Part shown: in pieces, positions 51,504 through 59,771 of the stretch
How positions within the stretch are numbered: the stretch's first letter is position 1
Layout: every line of letters begins with the position of its first letter
Origin: CAIWHR01 sp963836265
GTDB lineage: Bacteria > Pseudomonadota > Gammaproteobacteria > Burkholderiales > Casimicrobiaceae
Direction: 5' to 3'
Length of the DNA: 64,000 nucleotides
Assembly: GCA_963836265.1 (NCBI GenBank)
Contig: CAWIIO010000006.1
Span: 496,001 to 560,000 of the forward strand
Translations under genes and position numbers: made by a program
Notes under the pieces: generated by a model
What the model saw: the letters and a program-made list of their open reading frames with translations, nothing else
Told to the model about the DNA's origin: nothing
The model's database searches: none

Positions 51504-52478
51504 ATGAGGGACGGGCTCGTGGTCGTCACCGGTGCCGGCGGCTTCATCGGCCACGCCCTCGTCGCGCACTTCCGCGAACACGGGCGAACTTTCCGGGCGC
51601 TCGTGCGCGACCACGGCGCCGCCGCGGCGCCGCCGGCGGCGCATCATGCGCTCGGCGATCTCGCCTCGATCCCGAACGCCGAGCTCGACGCGCTTCTCGG
51701 TGGCGCGACCGCGGTCGTGCATCTCGCGGGCCGTGCCCACGTGCTGCGCGAGACGGCAACCGACCCTGAAGCCGAATATCGCGCGGCGAACGTGATCGCG
51801 ACCAAACGACTCGCGCAGGCGGCGCTTCGCACGGGCGTCGAGCGTTTGGTCTTCGCGAGCTCGGTCAAGGTCAACGGCGAGCGCACGCGGCCCGGCCGGC
51901 CGTATCGTCCCGAGGACGCCCCGGCGCCGCACGACGCATACGCAAGGAGCAAGCTCGAGGCGGAACGCGAGATCGCCTCGATCTGCGCCGGAACGCCGCT
52001 CGCGCCGGCGATCCTGCGCTTGCCGCTGGTGTACGGGCCGGGAGTCGGCGGAAATCTCCTGACCTTGCTGGACGAGATCGCACGCCAACGTGCGCTGCCA
52101 CTCGGCGCGATCCACAATCGGCGCAGCGTGCTTGGCCTCGGCAATCTGTTCGACGCGATCGACGCGGTGCTCGACGCACCCATTGCGCCGCGCGGCGTGC
52201 ACTTCGTCGCCGACCGCAACAGCGTATCGGTGCCGGATCTCGCGCGCGCGATCGCGGCCGCGCTTCGCGTTCCGGTGCGACTGCGCTCGATTCCGCTGCC
52301 GCTCTTGAGAGTCGCTGCGATGATCACCGGGCGGGGTGCGATGATCGAGCGCCTCGTCAATTCACTTGAAGTCGACCTGTCGTCGTTGTGCGCGGCGACG
52401 GGCTGGCGACCGACGCACACGCTGGCCGAGGGTCTCGACGCGACCGCGCGCTGGTGGCGGCTCCGGCATTCGATCTGA
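51504..52478 (+). CDS. NAD-dependent sugar epimerase/dehydratase family protein
   Basis: A 324-aa extended-SDR protein. The N-terminal VVVTGAGGFIGHALVAHF is the NAD-binding GxxGxxG; the active-site Ser lies in FASSVKVNGER, and the YxxxK pair is in DAYARSKLEAE. Its overall look is that of UDP-glucose/GlcNAc C4-epimerase-like enzymes of O-antigen clusters. It is 13 bases after the glycosyltransferase. The exact substrate is unknown. Confidence 0.9.
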   Translation: MRDGLVVVTGAGGFIGHALVAHFREHGRTFRALVRDHGAAAAPPAAHHALGDLASIPNAELDALLGGATAVVHLAGRAHVLRETATDPEAEYRAANVIATKRLAQAALRTGVERLVFASSVKVNGERTRPGRPYRPEDAPAPHDAYARSKLEAEREIASICAGTPLAPAILRLPLVYGPGVGGNLLTLLDEIARQRALPLGAIHNRRSVLGLGNLFDAIDAVLDAPIAPRGVHFVADRNSVSVPDLARAIAAALRVPVRLRSIPLPLLRVAAMITGRGAMIERLVNSLEVDLSSLCAATGWRPTHTLAEGLDATARWWRLRHSI

Positions 52479-52504
52479 GCCGCCGCGCCGCTATAATTGC
52501 CGGC

Positions 52505-53227
52505 ATGAGCATTCGTTCCTTCGGCCGGCCCGCAGACGCGCTGCGGCAGATCCGGATCACCCGCCACTACACAAAGCACGCCGAAGGCTCGGTGCTGATC
52601 GAAGCGGGCGATACGAAGGTGGTGTGCACGGCAAGCGTCGAGGACGGCGTGCCGGCGTTCCTCAAGGGCAAGGGAAAGGGCTGGCTCACGGCGGAGTACG
52701 GAATGCTGCCGCGCGCGACCAACGCGCGGACGCGACGCGAAGCCGCCGACGGGCGGCAATCGGGGCGCACGCAGGAGATTCAGCGGCTGATCGGCCGCAG
52801 CTTGCGCGCGGTGACCGATCTCGCCACGCTCGGCGAGCGGACGCTCAAGATCGACTGCGACGTGCTGCAGGCCGACGGCGGAACCCGCTGCGCGTCGATC
52901 ACCGGCGCGTGGGTCGCGCTCCACGACGCCGTCGCGTGGTGCAAATCGAGGCGCCTCGTCGCCGGAAATCCGCTGACCGATTCTGTCGCCGCCGTGTCGG
53001 TCGGCGTCGTCGACGGCGTCGCGCTGCTCGACCTCGACTACGCCGAGGACTCTGCGTGCGACACCGACATGAACGTGGTGATGACCGGTGCAGGCGGTTT
53101 CGTCGAATTGCAGGGCACGGCCGAGGGCGCGCCCTTCACCCGCGCTGAAATGGACGCGCTGGTCGCGCTCGCCGAGGGCGGCGTGCGGGCACTGATCGCG
53201 GCGCAGAAAGCCGCGTTGAATGAATGA
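52505..53227 (+). CDS. rph: ribonuclease PH
   Basis: A 240-aa phosphorolytic 3'-5' exoribonuclease that trims tRNA 3' ends. Motifs are RQIRITRHYTKHAEGSVLIE at the N-terminus, RSLRAVTDL with phosphate-binding Arg, CDVLQADGGTRCASITGAWV and DLDYAEDSACDTDMNVVMT with the metal-binding Asp residues. Length is standard. Its stop overlaps the rdgB start by eight bases, the usual rph-rdgB pairing. Confidence 0.97.
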   Translation: MSIRSFGRPADALRQIRITRHYTKHAEGSVLIEAGDTKVVCTASVEDGVPAFLKGKGKGWLTAEYGMLPRATNARTRREAADGRQSGRTQEIQRLIGRSLRAVTDLATLGERTLKIDCDVLQADGGTRCASITGAWVALHDAVAWCKSRRLVAGNPLTDSVAAVSVGVVDGVALLDLDYAEDSACDTDMNVVMTGAGGFVELQGTAEGAPFTRAEMDALVALAEGGVRALIAAQKAALNE

Positions 53228-53831
53228 CGGACGCATTGCCATCCGCCGCCTCGTGCTCGCGTCGAGCAACGAAGGCAAGCTGCGCGAATTCCGGCGGCTG
53301 CTCTCGCCGCTGGGCGTCGACGTGATTGCGCAAGCGGAGCTGGGGATTTCGGAAGCCGACGAGCCGCACGCCACGTTCGTCGAGAACGCGCTTGCCAAGG
53401 CGCGGCACGCGAGCGCGCGTGCAAAGCTGCCGGCGCTTTCCGACGATTCCGGTCTCTGCGTGCGCGCGCTCGGCGGCGCGCCCGGCGTGCAGAGCGCGCG
53501 CTATGCGGGCGAGCCCAGGTCCGACGCCCGCAACAACGCGAAGCTGATCGAGGCGCTGCGCGGCGTTCCCGAGCGGCGCGCGCACTATGCATGCGTTCTG
53601 GCGCTCGTCCGCCACGCCGACGACCCGGAGCCGATCATCGCCGAGGGCACGTGGCACGGCACGATCGTCGACGTTCCGCTCGGCGAGGGCGGCTTCGGGT
53701 ACGACCCGCACTTCCTCGACCCCTCTACCGGCATGACAGGGGCCGAGCTGCCGCTCGAAACGAAGAACGCGCTGTCGCATCGCGGCAAGGCGATCCGCGC
53801 GCTGGTCGCGAGGCTCGGCGAAGAGCGATGA
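53220..53831 (+). CDS. rdgB: XTP/dITP diphosphatase (RdgB/HAM1)
   Basis: A 203-aa house-cleaning pyrophosphatase hydrolysing non-canonical purine triphosphates. Motifs: LVLASSNEGKLREFRRLL at the N-terminus, ATFVENALAKARHASARA, ALSDDSGLCVRALGGAPGVQ, GEGGFGYDPHF and ALSHRGKAIRAL. It overlaps rph upstream and hemW downstream (ATGA), forming a tightly coupled unit. Confidence 0.97.
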   Translation: MNDGRIAIRRLVLASSNEGKLREFRRLLSPLGVDVIAQAELGISEADEPHATFVENALAKARHASARAKLPALSDDSGLCVRALGGAPGVQSARYAGEPRSDARNNAKLIEALRGVPERRAHYACVLALVRHADDPEPIIAEGTWHGTIVDVPLGEGGFGYDPHFLDPSTGMTGAELPLETKNALSHRGKAIRALVARLGEER

Positions 53832-55108
53832 CCGGCGCGATCGTCGCGCGGCAGGACGCCGGGTCGCTCGCGCGACCTCATTTTGCGGCGCTGCCGCCGC
53901 TATCGCTCTACGTCCACCTTCCCTGGTGCGTGCGCAAGTGTCCGTACTGCGACTTCAACTCGCACGAAGCGCCGGACGGGATTCCCGAAGCCGAGTACGT
54001 CGACGCCCTGTTCGCCGATCTCGAATTCGCGCTGCCGTCGATCTGGGGCCGCCGGATGGGGACGGTATTCATCGGCGGCGGAACGCCCAGCCTTTTCTCC
54101 GCGGAGGCAATCGATCGCCTGTTGGCGGGCGTTCGCGCGCGCGCGCCGCTCGCGCCCGATGCCGAAATCACGCTCGAGGCGAATCCCGGCACGTTCGAGC
54201 GCGAGAAGTTCGCGGGGTTCAGGGCCGCGGGCGTGAACCGGCTCTCGCTTGGGATCCAGAGCTTCGATCCGCGGCATCTGCAGGCGCTCGGCCGCATCCA
54301 CGGCGCACGCGAAGCGCACGCCGCGGCTGCGGCCGCACTCGCGCTGTTCGACAACGTGAATCTGGACCTGATGTACGCATTGCCACGACAGACGGTGGCC
54401 GAGGCCGAGGCGGACGCTGCCGCGGCGCTCGCGTTCGCGCCGCCGCATCTGTCGTTCTATCATTTGACGATCGAGGCGAACACGCTGTTCCATCGCCGTC
54501 CGCCGCCGGTGCCCGACGAGGACACGGCGGCCGACATCGAGGACGCCGTGCACGCGCGACTCGCGACGGCCGGCTATCGCCACTACGAGACGTCGGCATT
54601 CGCGCAACCCGGCCGCGAGTGTCGGCACAATCTCAACTATTGGCAGTTCGGCGACTATCTTGGCATCGGCGCCGGCGCCCATTCGAAGCTGTCGTTTCCG
54701 GATCGCATCGTTCGGCAGGTGCGCTACAGGCAGCCCAAACAGTATCTGGAAAGGGTCGGCGCGGGAAATCCGCTGATGGAAGATGCCGAGGTGACCCGCA
54801 ACGATATCGGCTTCGAGTTCATCCTGAACGCATTGCGGCTGACCGGCGGCGTTCCGGCGCGGCTGTTTGCCGAACGTACCGGCTATCCGTTGGCGTTGAT
54901 CGCACGCGAGCTCTCCCTCGCCGAAGCACGCGGGCTCCTCGCGCGCGATGCGACAACCATCCGACCGACGCCGCTCGGCCGGCGATTCCTGAACGATCTG
55001 CAGATGATTTTTCTGCGCGAGCCCGACCACGATCGGCGGACCGGGCCGCGCGCGCGCCGGGAGCCCGTCCGCGACGGGGCGCCGCTCCCGGTCAAGGGCC
55101 CCGGGTGA
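53828..55108 (+). CDS. hemW: radical SAM heme chaperone HemW (coproporphyrinogen-dehydrogenase-like)
   Basis: A 426-aa radical SAM protein. The [4Fe-4S] cluster motif is CVRKCPYCDF with Cys34, Cys38 and Cys41. GTVFIGGGTPSLFSAEAI and NRLSLGIQSFDPRHLQALGR are the HemN/HemW core; the C-terminal HemN domain has IGAGAHSKL. Members bind heme and pass it to respiratory enzymes and lack the extra features of HemN proper. The last 30 or so residues (RRTGPRARREPVRDGAPL) extend beyond the family. Its stop overlaps the next start (GTGA). Confidence 0.95.
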   Translation: MTGAIVARQDAGSLARPHFAALPPLSLYVHLPWCVRKCPYCDFNSHEAPDGIPEAEYVDALFADLEFALPSIWGRRMGTVFIGGGTPSLFSAEAIDRLLAGVRARAPLAPDAEITLEANPGTFEREKFAGFRAAGVNRLSLGIQSFDPRHLQALGRIHGAREAHAAAAAALALFDNVNLDLMYALPRQTVAEAEADAAAALAFAPPHLSFYHLTIEANTLFHRRPPPVPDEDTAADIEDAVHARLATAGYRHYETSAFAQPGRECRHNLNYWQFGDYLGIGAGAHSKLSFPDRIVRQVRYRQPKQYLERVGAGNPLMEDAEVTRNDIGFEFILNALRLTGGVPARLFAERTGYPLALIARELSLAEARGLLARDATTIRPTPLGRRFLNDLQMIFLREPDHDRRTGPRARREPVRDGAPLPVKGPG

Positions 55109-55278
55109 AGCGCGCCAAGCGGCATCGCCTGCCGGCCCTTGCGAAGCCGCGCAATCCGGTCGCACGCTCGCCGCTGCTCGGCAAGGGCGGCGCGCACGGC
55201 AAGTCGGGGCGCGCGAAGCGCCGGCAGGCGAACGTGGAGCTCGCGCAGTTGAAGCGCGATCCGGATGCCTTCGAATGA
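55105..55278 (+). CDS. 57-aa basic protein, overlapping both neighbours
   Basis: A small gene starting at GTG in the overlap GTGA with the hemW stop and ending in ATGA, the start of the next gene. The product (KRAKRHRLPALAKPRNPVAR, then LLGKGGAHGKSGRAKRRQA and ending LKRDPDAFE) is very basic, Gly/Lys/Arg-rich in the middle, and resembles small conserved proteins with a KGGxHGKS-type core. Double overlaps indicate translational coupling and a genuine gene. Nucleic-acid or ribosome binding is a guess from its charge. Confidence 0.7.
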   Translation: MKRAKRHRLPALAKPRNPVARSPLLGKGGAHGKSGRAKRRQANVELAQLKRDPDAFE

Positions 55279-55961
55279 AGCGCTGGCCGAACGACCCGAA
55301 CACGCTGTGCCGCCGCGACCTGGAGCTCAATCGGATGCGCGAGCTGTATATCGCGGCGACCGATGCCGGGCGCGCTCTCACCGACGAGCAGCTTTCGGAA
55401 TCGCTGACCGCGACGCTCGCCCGGAAGCCGAAGGGCGCAGGCTGGTGGATTTTCGCGTACGGGTCGCTCCTGTGGAATCCGCTGTTTCCGGTCGCCGAGA
55501 TGCGACCGGCGACGCTGCGCGGTCTTCATCGCCGCTTCTGCCTCTGGTCGCTCGCGTCGCGCGGAACGCCCGCCGCGCCCGGGCTCGTGCTCGGCCTCGA
55601 ACGCGGCGGGACGTGCCGCGGCGTCGCGCTGCGGCTGCCGGCGCCGCTGGCGCTGGACGAGCTGCACCTGCTCTGGCGACGAGAAATGGTCGTGGGCTCG
55701 TACGCCCCGCGCTGGGTCAGCGCCGATGCCGATGGCCGCGAGGTCACCGCGCTGACGTTCGTCGTGCGGCGCGACCACCCGCAATATGCGGGACGTCTTT
55801 CACTCGCGAAGCAGGTCGAGGTGCTCGGCTCGGCGCGCGGCGCGTTCGGGGCGTCGGCGGACTACCTCGAGCGCACGCGCGTCGCGCTCATCTCGCACGG
55901 GATCGTCGACCCGTATCTGGAGGAGCTCGCACTGCGCGTGGTGAAGGATCGATCGCGCTGA
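55275..55961 (+). CDS. gamma-glutamylcyclotransferase (ChaC-like)
   Basis: A 228-aa protein of the ChaC family, which releases 5-oxoproline from glutathione's gamma-glutamyl group. The substrate loop is WWIFAYGSLLWNPLFPV (YGSL motif); further conserved pieces are LHRRFCLWSLASRGTP and the catalytic-Glu region LLWRREMVVGSYAPRWV. It starts in the ATGA overlap with the 57-aa gene. It ends two bases before the convergent SDR stop. A link to heme handling by HemW is not evident. Confidence 0.88.
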   Translation: MKRWPNDPNTLCRRDLELNRMRELYIAATDAGRALTDEQLSESLTATLARKPKGAGWWIFAYGSLLWNPLFPVAEMRPATLRGLHRRFCLWSLASRGTPAAPGLVLGLERGGTCRGVALRLPAPLALDELHLLWRREMVVGSYAPRWVSADADGREVTALTFVVRRDHPQYAGRLSLAKQVEVLGSARGAFGASADYLERTRVALISHGIVDPYLEELALRVVKDRSR

Positions 55962-55963
55962 GG

Positions 55964-56701
55964 TCAGATCGCCACGTGCCGCCCGCCGTCGACGTTGATC
56001 GTCTCGCCGGTGACGTAGCTCGCATCCGCGAGCAGGAACTGCACGGCCTTCGCGACGTCGTCGGGCGTGCCCTCGCGCTTCAGCAGCGTGTGCGAAATGA
56101 TCCGCTGCCGCGACAACTCGTCGAAGGACGCGTCGTCGGGCCACAGGATCGGGCCGGGCGCGACCGCGTTTACGCGCACTTCGGGGGCGAGCTCGCGCGC
56201 GAGCGAGCGGGTGAGCGCGACCAGGCCCGCCTTGGCGATCGAATAGACGACGTAGCTCTTCAACGGCCGCTCGGCGTGAATGTCGGTGATGTTGACGATC
56301 GCCCCCTGCGTCTTTTTAAGCGCCGCCGCCGCAGCCTGCGCGACGAACAACGGCGCCCGCAGGTTGGTCCCGATGAGATCGTCCCAGCTCGTCGACGTGA
56401 TCTCGCCGACGGGGGTCGCGTAGAACGACGACGCGTTGTTGACGAGCGCGTCGAGGCGTCCGAAGCGCTGGACCGTCTGGTCGACGATCGACGGCAGCTT
56501 GTTGAGATCGAGCAGGTCCGCCTGGATCAAGGCGACCGAGTCGGCGCGGACGTGGTTCAGCTCGGCCTGCAGGAGCCGCGCTTCGCCGGCGGACGCGCGA
56601 TAGTGGAGCATCAGGCTCGCGCCACTCGTGTGGAGCCGGCGACAGATCGCGGCTCCGACGCGCTTGGCGCCACCGGTGATCAGCACGATCTTGCCCTGCA
56701 C
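55964..56701 (-). CDS. pteridine-reductase-like short-chain dehydrogenase
   Basis: A 245-aa SDR. The NADP-binding start is VLITGGAKRVGAAICRRL with GGAKRVG, the form seen in pteridine reductases; LVNNASSFYATPVGEIT and the active-site YSIAKAGL follow, with GGRHVAI at the C-terminus. GTG 56701 is preferred: GGGGGAG lies four bases upstream, and a TTG 33 bases further upstream (56734) would add residues encoded near a mobile element. Activity on folates, biopterin or quinonoid dihydropterin is possible. An IS630-type MITE begins 36 bases upstream. Confidence 0.88.
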   Translation of the reverse strand: MQGKIVLITGGAKRVGAAICRRLHTSGASLMLHYRASAGEARLLQAELNHVRADSVALIQADLLDLNKLPSIVDQTVQRFGRLDALVNNASSFYATPVGEITSTSWDDLIGTNLRAPLFVAQAAAAALKKTQGAIVNITDIHAERPLKSYVVYSIAKAGLVALTRSLARELAPEVRVNAVAPGPILWPDDASFDELSRQRIISHTLLKREGTPDDVAKAVQFLLADASYVTGETINVDGGRHVAI

Positions 56702-56736
56702 GCCACTCCCCCGGGGGGTTAGACTTCGAACCAATC

Positions 56737-56902
56737 TAGTGTACTGGGTCGGAAATTCACTCGATAGTTCGCGGCGAAATCGGGCGCCATGCTACGTTGC
56801 TCGGGCTCGCCGTAGCATGGGCTACTGCTTCGGCCTCGCGCCTTGCTCGGCGCCCGATTTCATCCACTCCCTTATCTTCGGAACTTTTGACTCAGCACAC
56901 TA
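56737..56902. mobile_element. MITE with IS630/Tc1-like ends
   Basis: A 166-bp palindromic element bounded by TA at 56737-56738 and at 56901-56902. The left end TAGTGTACTGGGTCGGAAATTC and the right end, read inverted, TAGTGTGCTGAGTCAAAAGTTC, match at 17 of the first 22 bases. This is the kind of end used by IS630-like transposases, which duplicate TA on insertion. Inside are further nested pairs: GAAATCGGGCGC (56776-56787) with GCGCCCGATTTC (56850-56861), and CATGCTACG (56788-56796) with CGTAGCATG (56811-56819). It encodes no protein. It lies between two divergent genes. Confidence 0.85.
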
Positions 56903-56959
56903 GCACAACGACCGCCGGGTCGCACCGCGCCGTCGGATCGCGTGCGTCCGTTCTCCGTC

Positions 56960-58120
56960 ATGGCTGACCTTCCGCTGCCCGATCCCGACGCCCGCGCCCA
57001 CAGCGGTCGCGTTGTGGCGCACATCCGCGAGGCGATCGCGCGCGCGGATGGCTGGATCCCGTTCGCGCGCTACATGGACCTCGCACTGTACGCGCCCAGC
57101 CTCGGCTATTACGCTGCCGGCGCCACGAAGCTTGGAACCGCCGGCGATTTCGTCACCGCCCCCGAGCTCTCGCCGTTGTTCGCGGCGGCGCTTGCGACGC
57201 AGGTCGCAGCGATCCTCGCGGCAACCGAGCGCCGTGAGGTCGTCGAGCTGGGCGCAGGCGATGGCCGACTCGCCGCCGATCTGCTCAACGTGCTCTCGGC
57301 GCGCGATGCGCTGCCGACGCGCTACGCAATCCTCGAGCCGTCGCCGGATTTGCGCGAACGGCAGCGCGCGACGATCGCGCGCGAGGGCGTCGCGCATGCC
57401 GCACGCGTCGAATGGCTCGATGCGCTCCCGGGTACGATCGACGGCGCCGTGATCGCGAACGAAGTGCTCGATGCACTGCCGATCCACGTGATCGCGCGGC
57501 GCGGCGCGGACTGGTTCGAGCAGGGCGTGACGTGGGACAAGTCGAGCAACGCATTTTCATGGCAGGCGCGCCCTGCCGATCCGAGGCTCGCGGCAGCGGC
57601 CGCCCGACGCTTCCCCGCCGAAGGCGATTACTCGAGCGAGATCAATCCCGCGGCCGAAGCACTGGTCGCGGATGTCGGCACGCGGATCGTGCGGGGGGCC
57701 GCATTGTTCGTCGACTACGGCTTTCCCACGACCGAGCTCTATCATCCGCAGCGCCACGAGGGGACGCTGATGTGCCATTATCGCCATCGCGTGCATCAAG
57801 ACCCGTTCGCGTGGCCGGGCCTGACCGACATCACCGCGCACGTCGACTTCACTGCAATGGCGGCGGCGGGCGAGCGAGCGGGCCTCGCGGTGGCAGGATT
57901 CGCGGCGCAGGCGCCGTTTCTCGTTGGCTGCGGAATCCTGGACGCGCTCGCCGGCGTGGGCGCGCCCGAATCGACGACGTATATCAAAGCGGCAGCGGCG
58001 GTGCAGAAGCTGCTGTCGCCCGCCGAAATGGGAGAACTGTTCAAGGTGCTGGCATTGGCGAAGGCGACCGACATCGCGTGGCCCGGGTTTTCGCTTGTCG
58101 ACCATCGTCATCGACTCTGA
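56960..58120 (+). CDS. class I SAM-dependent methyltransferase, MidA/NDUFAF7 family
   Basis: A 386-aa member of the DUF185 family, whose mitochondrial relative NDUFAF7 methylates an Arg of complex I. The N-terminus HSGRVVAHIREAIARADGWI and YMDLALYAPSLGYY is the family start; the SAM-binding motif is REVVELGAGDGRLAADLL (about 95-112), followed by IANEVLDALPIHVI and ALFVDYGFPTTELYHPQRHEG. ATG 56960 (MADLPLPD) is preferred to GTG 56942. A nearby pteridine-reductase-like gene on the other strand is a common betaproteobacterial neighbour. Confidence 0.92.
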   Translation: MADLPLPDPDARAHSGRVVAHIREAIARADGWIPFARYMDLALYAPSLGYYAAGATKLGTAGDFVTAPELSPLFAAALATQVAAILAATERREVVELGAGDGRLAADLLNVLSARDALPTRYAILEPSPDLRERQRATIAREGVAHAARVEWLDALPGTIDGAVIANEVLDALPIHVIARRGADWFEQGVTWDKSSNAFSWQARPADPRLAAAAARRFPAEGDYSSEINPAAEALVADVGTRIVRGAALFVDYGFPTTELYHPQRHEGTLMCHYRHRVHQDPFAWPGLTDITAHVDFTAMAAAGERAGLAVAGFAAQAPFLVGCGILDALAGVGAPESTTYIKAAAAVQKLLSPAEMGELFKVLALAKATDIAWPGFSLVDHRHRL

Positions 58121-58139
58121 ATCGATCACGGAGTCCATC

Positions 58140-59726
58140 ATGGATACACCGATCGCCACGCATAGCCTGGTGCTGGGGCCGCTGCTCGCGCGGCATGCGC
58201 GTTACCGTCCGCACCATACGGCCGTCGTCGTCGCTCCGCGGCGAGAAGGCGAACGCGAGATCCGCCTCACGTGGCGCGAGTTCGACGCCTACGTCAACCG
58301 CTGGGCGAATGCGCTCGCGTCGCTCGGCGTCGCGCGCGGCGATCGGGTCGCCACCGTGCTCGTCAATTCGCTCGAGCTGCTCGCGACCTACTGGGCCTGT
58401 GCGAAGCTCGGCGCGGCCGCGGTTCCTCTCTCCCCGCTGCTCACCGCGACGGGGCTCGCGTCGCTGCTCACCGACGCGCCGCCGAAGGTGGTGCTCGCGT
58501 CGTCGGACCAGCTCGCGGCGCTCGACGATGTGCGGCGGCGCGTTCCCTTCACCCCGGCGTGGGTGCTGATCGATGCCGCGGCCGACGACGAGGCGGTGGG
58601 GTATCGCGCGTTCGGCGTTCTGCAGGGGAGCGCGGGCGACGCCGCGCCGGTTGCGCACGTCGAAGCGGGCGATCTGCTCACGTTGATGTACACGTCGGGG
58701 ACGACGGGCCTGCCGAAAGGCATCCAGCACACGCACTTCATTCGGGCGATGTACGCGACGACGATGGCCAACGCCTGGCGAATGGCGCCGGAGTCGGTGG
58801 TGCTGCACTCGGGCGCGATCGTATTCAACGGCGCGATGGTGACGATGTTCCCGGCGTTCATGCTGGGTGCAACGTACGTGCTGCAGCGAGCGTTCGACGC
58901 CGAAGCCTTCATCGCGGCCGTCGAGCGCGAGCGCGTCACGCACACGATGCTGGTGCCCTCGCAGATCATCGCGATCCTTGGCGCCAGGGGTTTCGATCCG
59001 GCGCGGCTCACCTCGCTCGAAATGGTGCTTTCGCTCGGCGCGCCGCTGCACAAGGAATACAAGGACCGCCTCACTGCGCTGCTGCCGCGCCGTTTCTACG
59101 AGCTCTACGGGCTGACCGAAGGCTTCATCACCGTGCTCGATCGCGACGACGCCGAGCGCAAGGCCGGGAGCGTCGGGGTGCCGCCTCCGTTCTACGAAAT
59201 GCGGATCGTCGGCGACGATGGTCGCGACCTGCCGCAGGGAACGATCGGCGAGATCGTCGGCCGCGGGCCGATCACGATGCCCGGCTATTACAACCGGGTC
59301 GAGCAGACGGCGCAGGCGCTGCGCGACGGCTGGCTCTTTACAGGCGATCTCGGGTACCTCGACGAGGACGGGTTTCTCTACCTCGTCGACCGCAAGAAGG
59401 ACATGATCGACAGCGGCGGGGTCAAGGTCTATCCGAAGGACCTCGAGGAGATCGCCGCGCACCATCCGGCGATCCTCGAGGTCGCGGTGTTCGGCATTCC
59501 GCACGACAAGTGGGGCGAGACGCCGGTCGCGGCCGTCGTGCTGCGCGAGAAGAACAGTGCGGACGCCGACGAGCTGAAGGAATGGATCAACGCGCGGGTG
59601 GCCGCGAAATACCAGCGGCTCGATCGCGTGATCGTGATGGACGAATTTCCGCGCAACGCGGCCGGCAAGACGCTGAAGCGCGAAATGCGCGCGCCGTTCT
59701 GGGAGGGGCGCGAGAAGAAAATCTGA
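58140..59726 (+). CDS. AMP-dependent acyl-CoA synthetase/ligase
   Basis: A 528-aa ANL-superfamily ligase. The P-loop is LMYTSGTTGLPKGIQHTHF (about residue 185), the adenine-binding motif YELYGLTEGF, the hinge-proximal TGDLGYLDEDGFLYLVDRKK, and the catalytic Lys in NAAGKTLKREMR near the C-terminus. All active-site parts are present. GGAG lies six bases before ATG 58140. Substrate is not evident: medium- or long-chain fatty, aromatic or carnitine-like acids are all possible. It begins 19 bases after the methyltransferase stop, so they may share a transcript. Confidence 0.92.
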   Translation: MDTPIATHSLVLGPLLARHARYRPHHTAVVVAPRREGEREIRLTWREFDAYVNRWANALASLGVARGDRVATVLVNSLELLATYWACAKLGAAAVPLSPLLTATGLASLLTDAPPKVVLASSDQLAALDDVRRRVPFTPAWVLIDAAADDEAVGYRAFGVLQGSAGDAAPVAHVEAGDLLTLMYTSGTTGLPKGIQHTHFIRAMYATTMANAWRMAPESVVLHSGAIVFNGAMVTMFPAFMLGATYVLQRAFDAEAFIAAVERERVTHTMLVPSQIIAILGARGFDPARLTSLEMVLSLGAPLHKEYKDRLTALLPRRFYELYGLTEGFITVLDRDDAERKAGSVGVPPPFYEMRIVGDDGRDLPQGTIGEIVGRGPITMPGYYNRVEQTAQALRDGWLFTGDLGYLDEDGFLYLVDRKKDMIDSGGVKVYPKDLEEIAAHHPAILEVAVFGIPHDKWGETPVAAVVLREKNSADADELKEWINARVAAKYQRLDRVIVMDEFPRNAAGKTLKREMRAPFWEGREKKI

Positions 59727-59771
59727 AACGCCGACGCGATCGTCCGGCATGGGCAATCGCCCGGACCACGG

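Noticed and set aside
58041..59756. Long minus-strand open frame opposite the acyl-CoA ligase
   Set aside because: The plus strand encodes a complete ligase with the catalytic Lys; the antisense frame has no domain.
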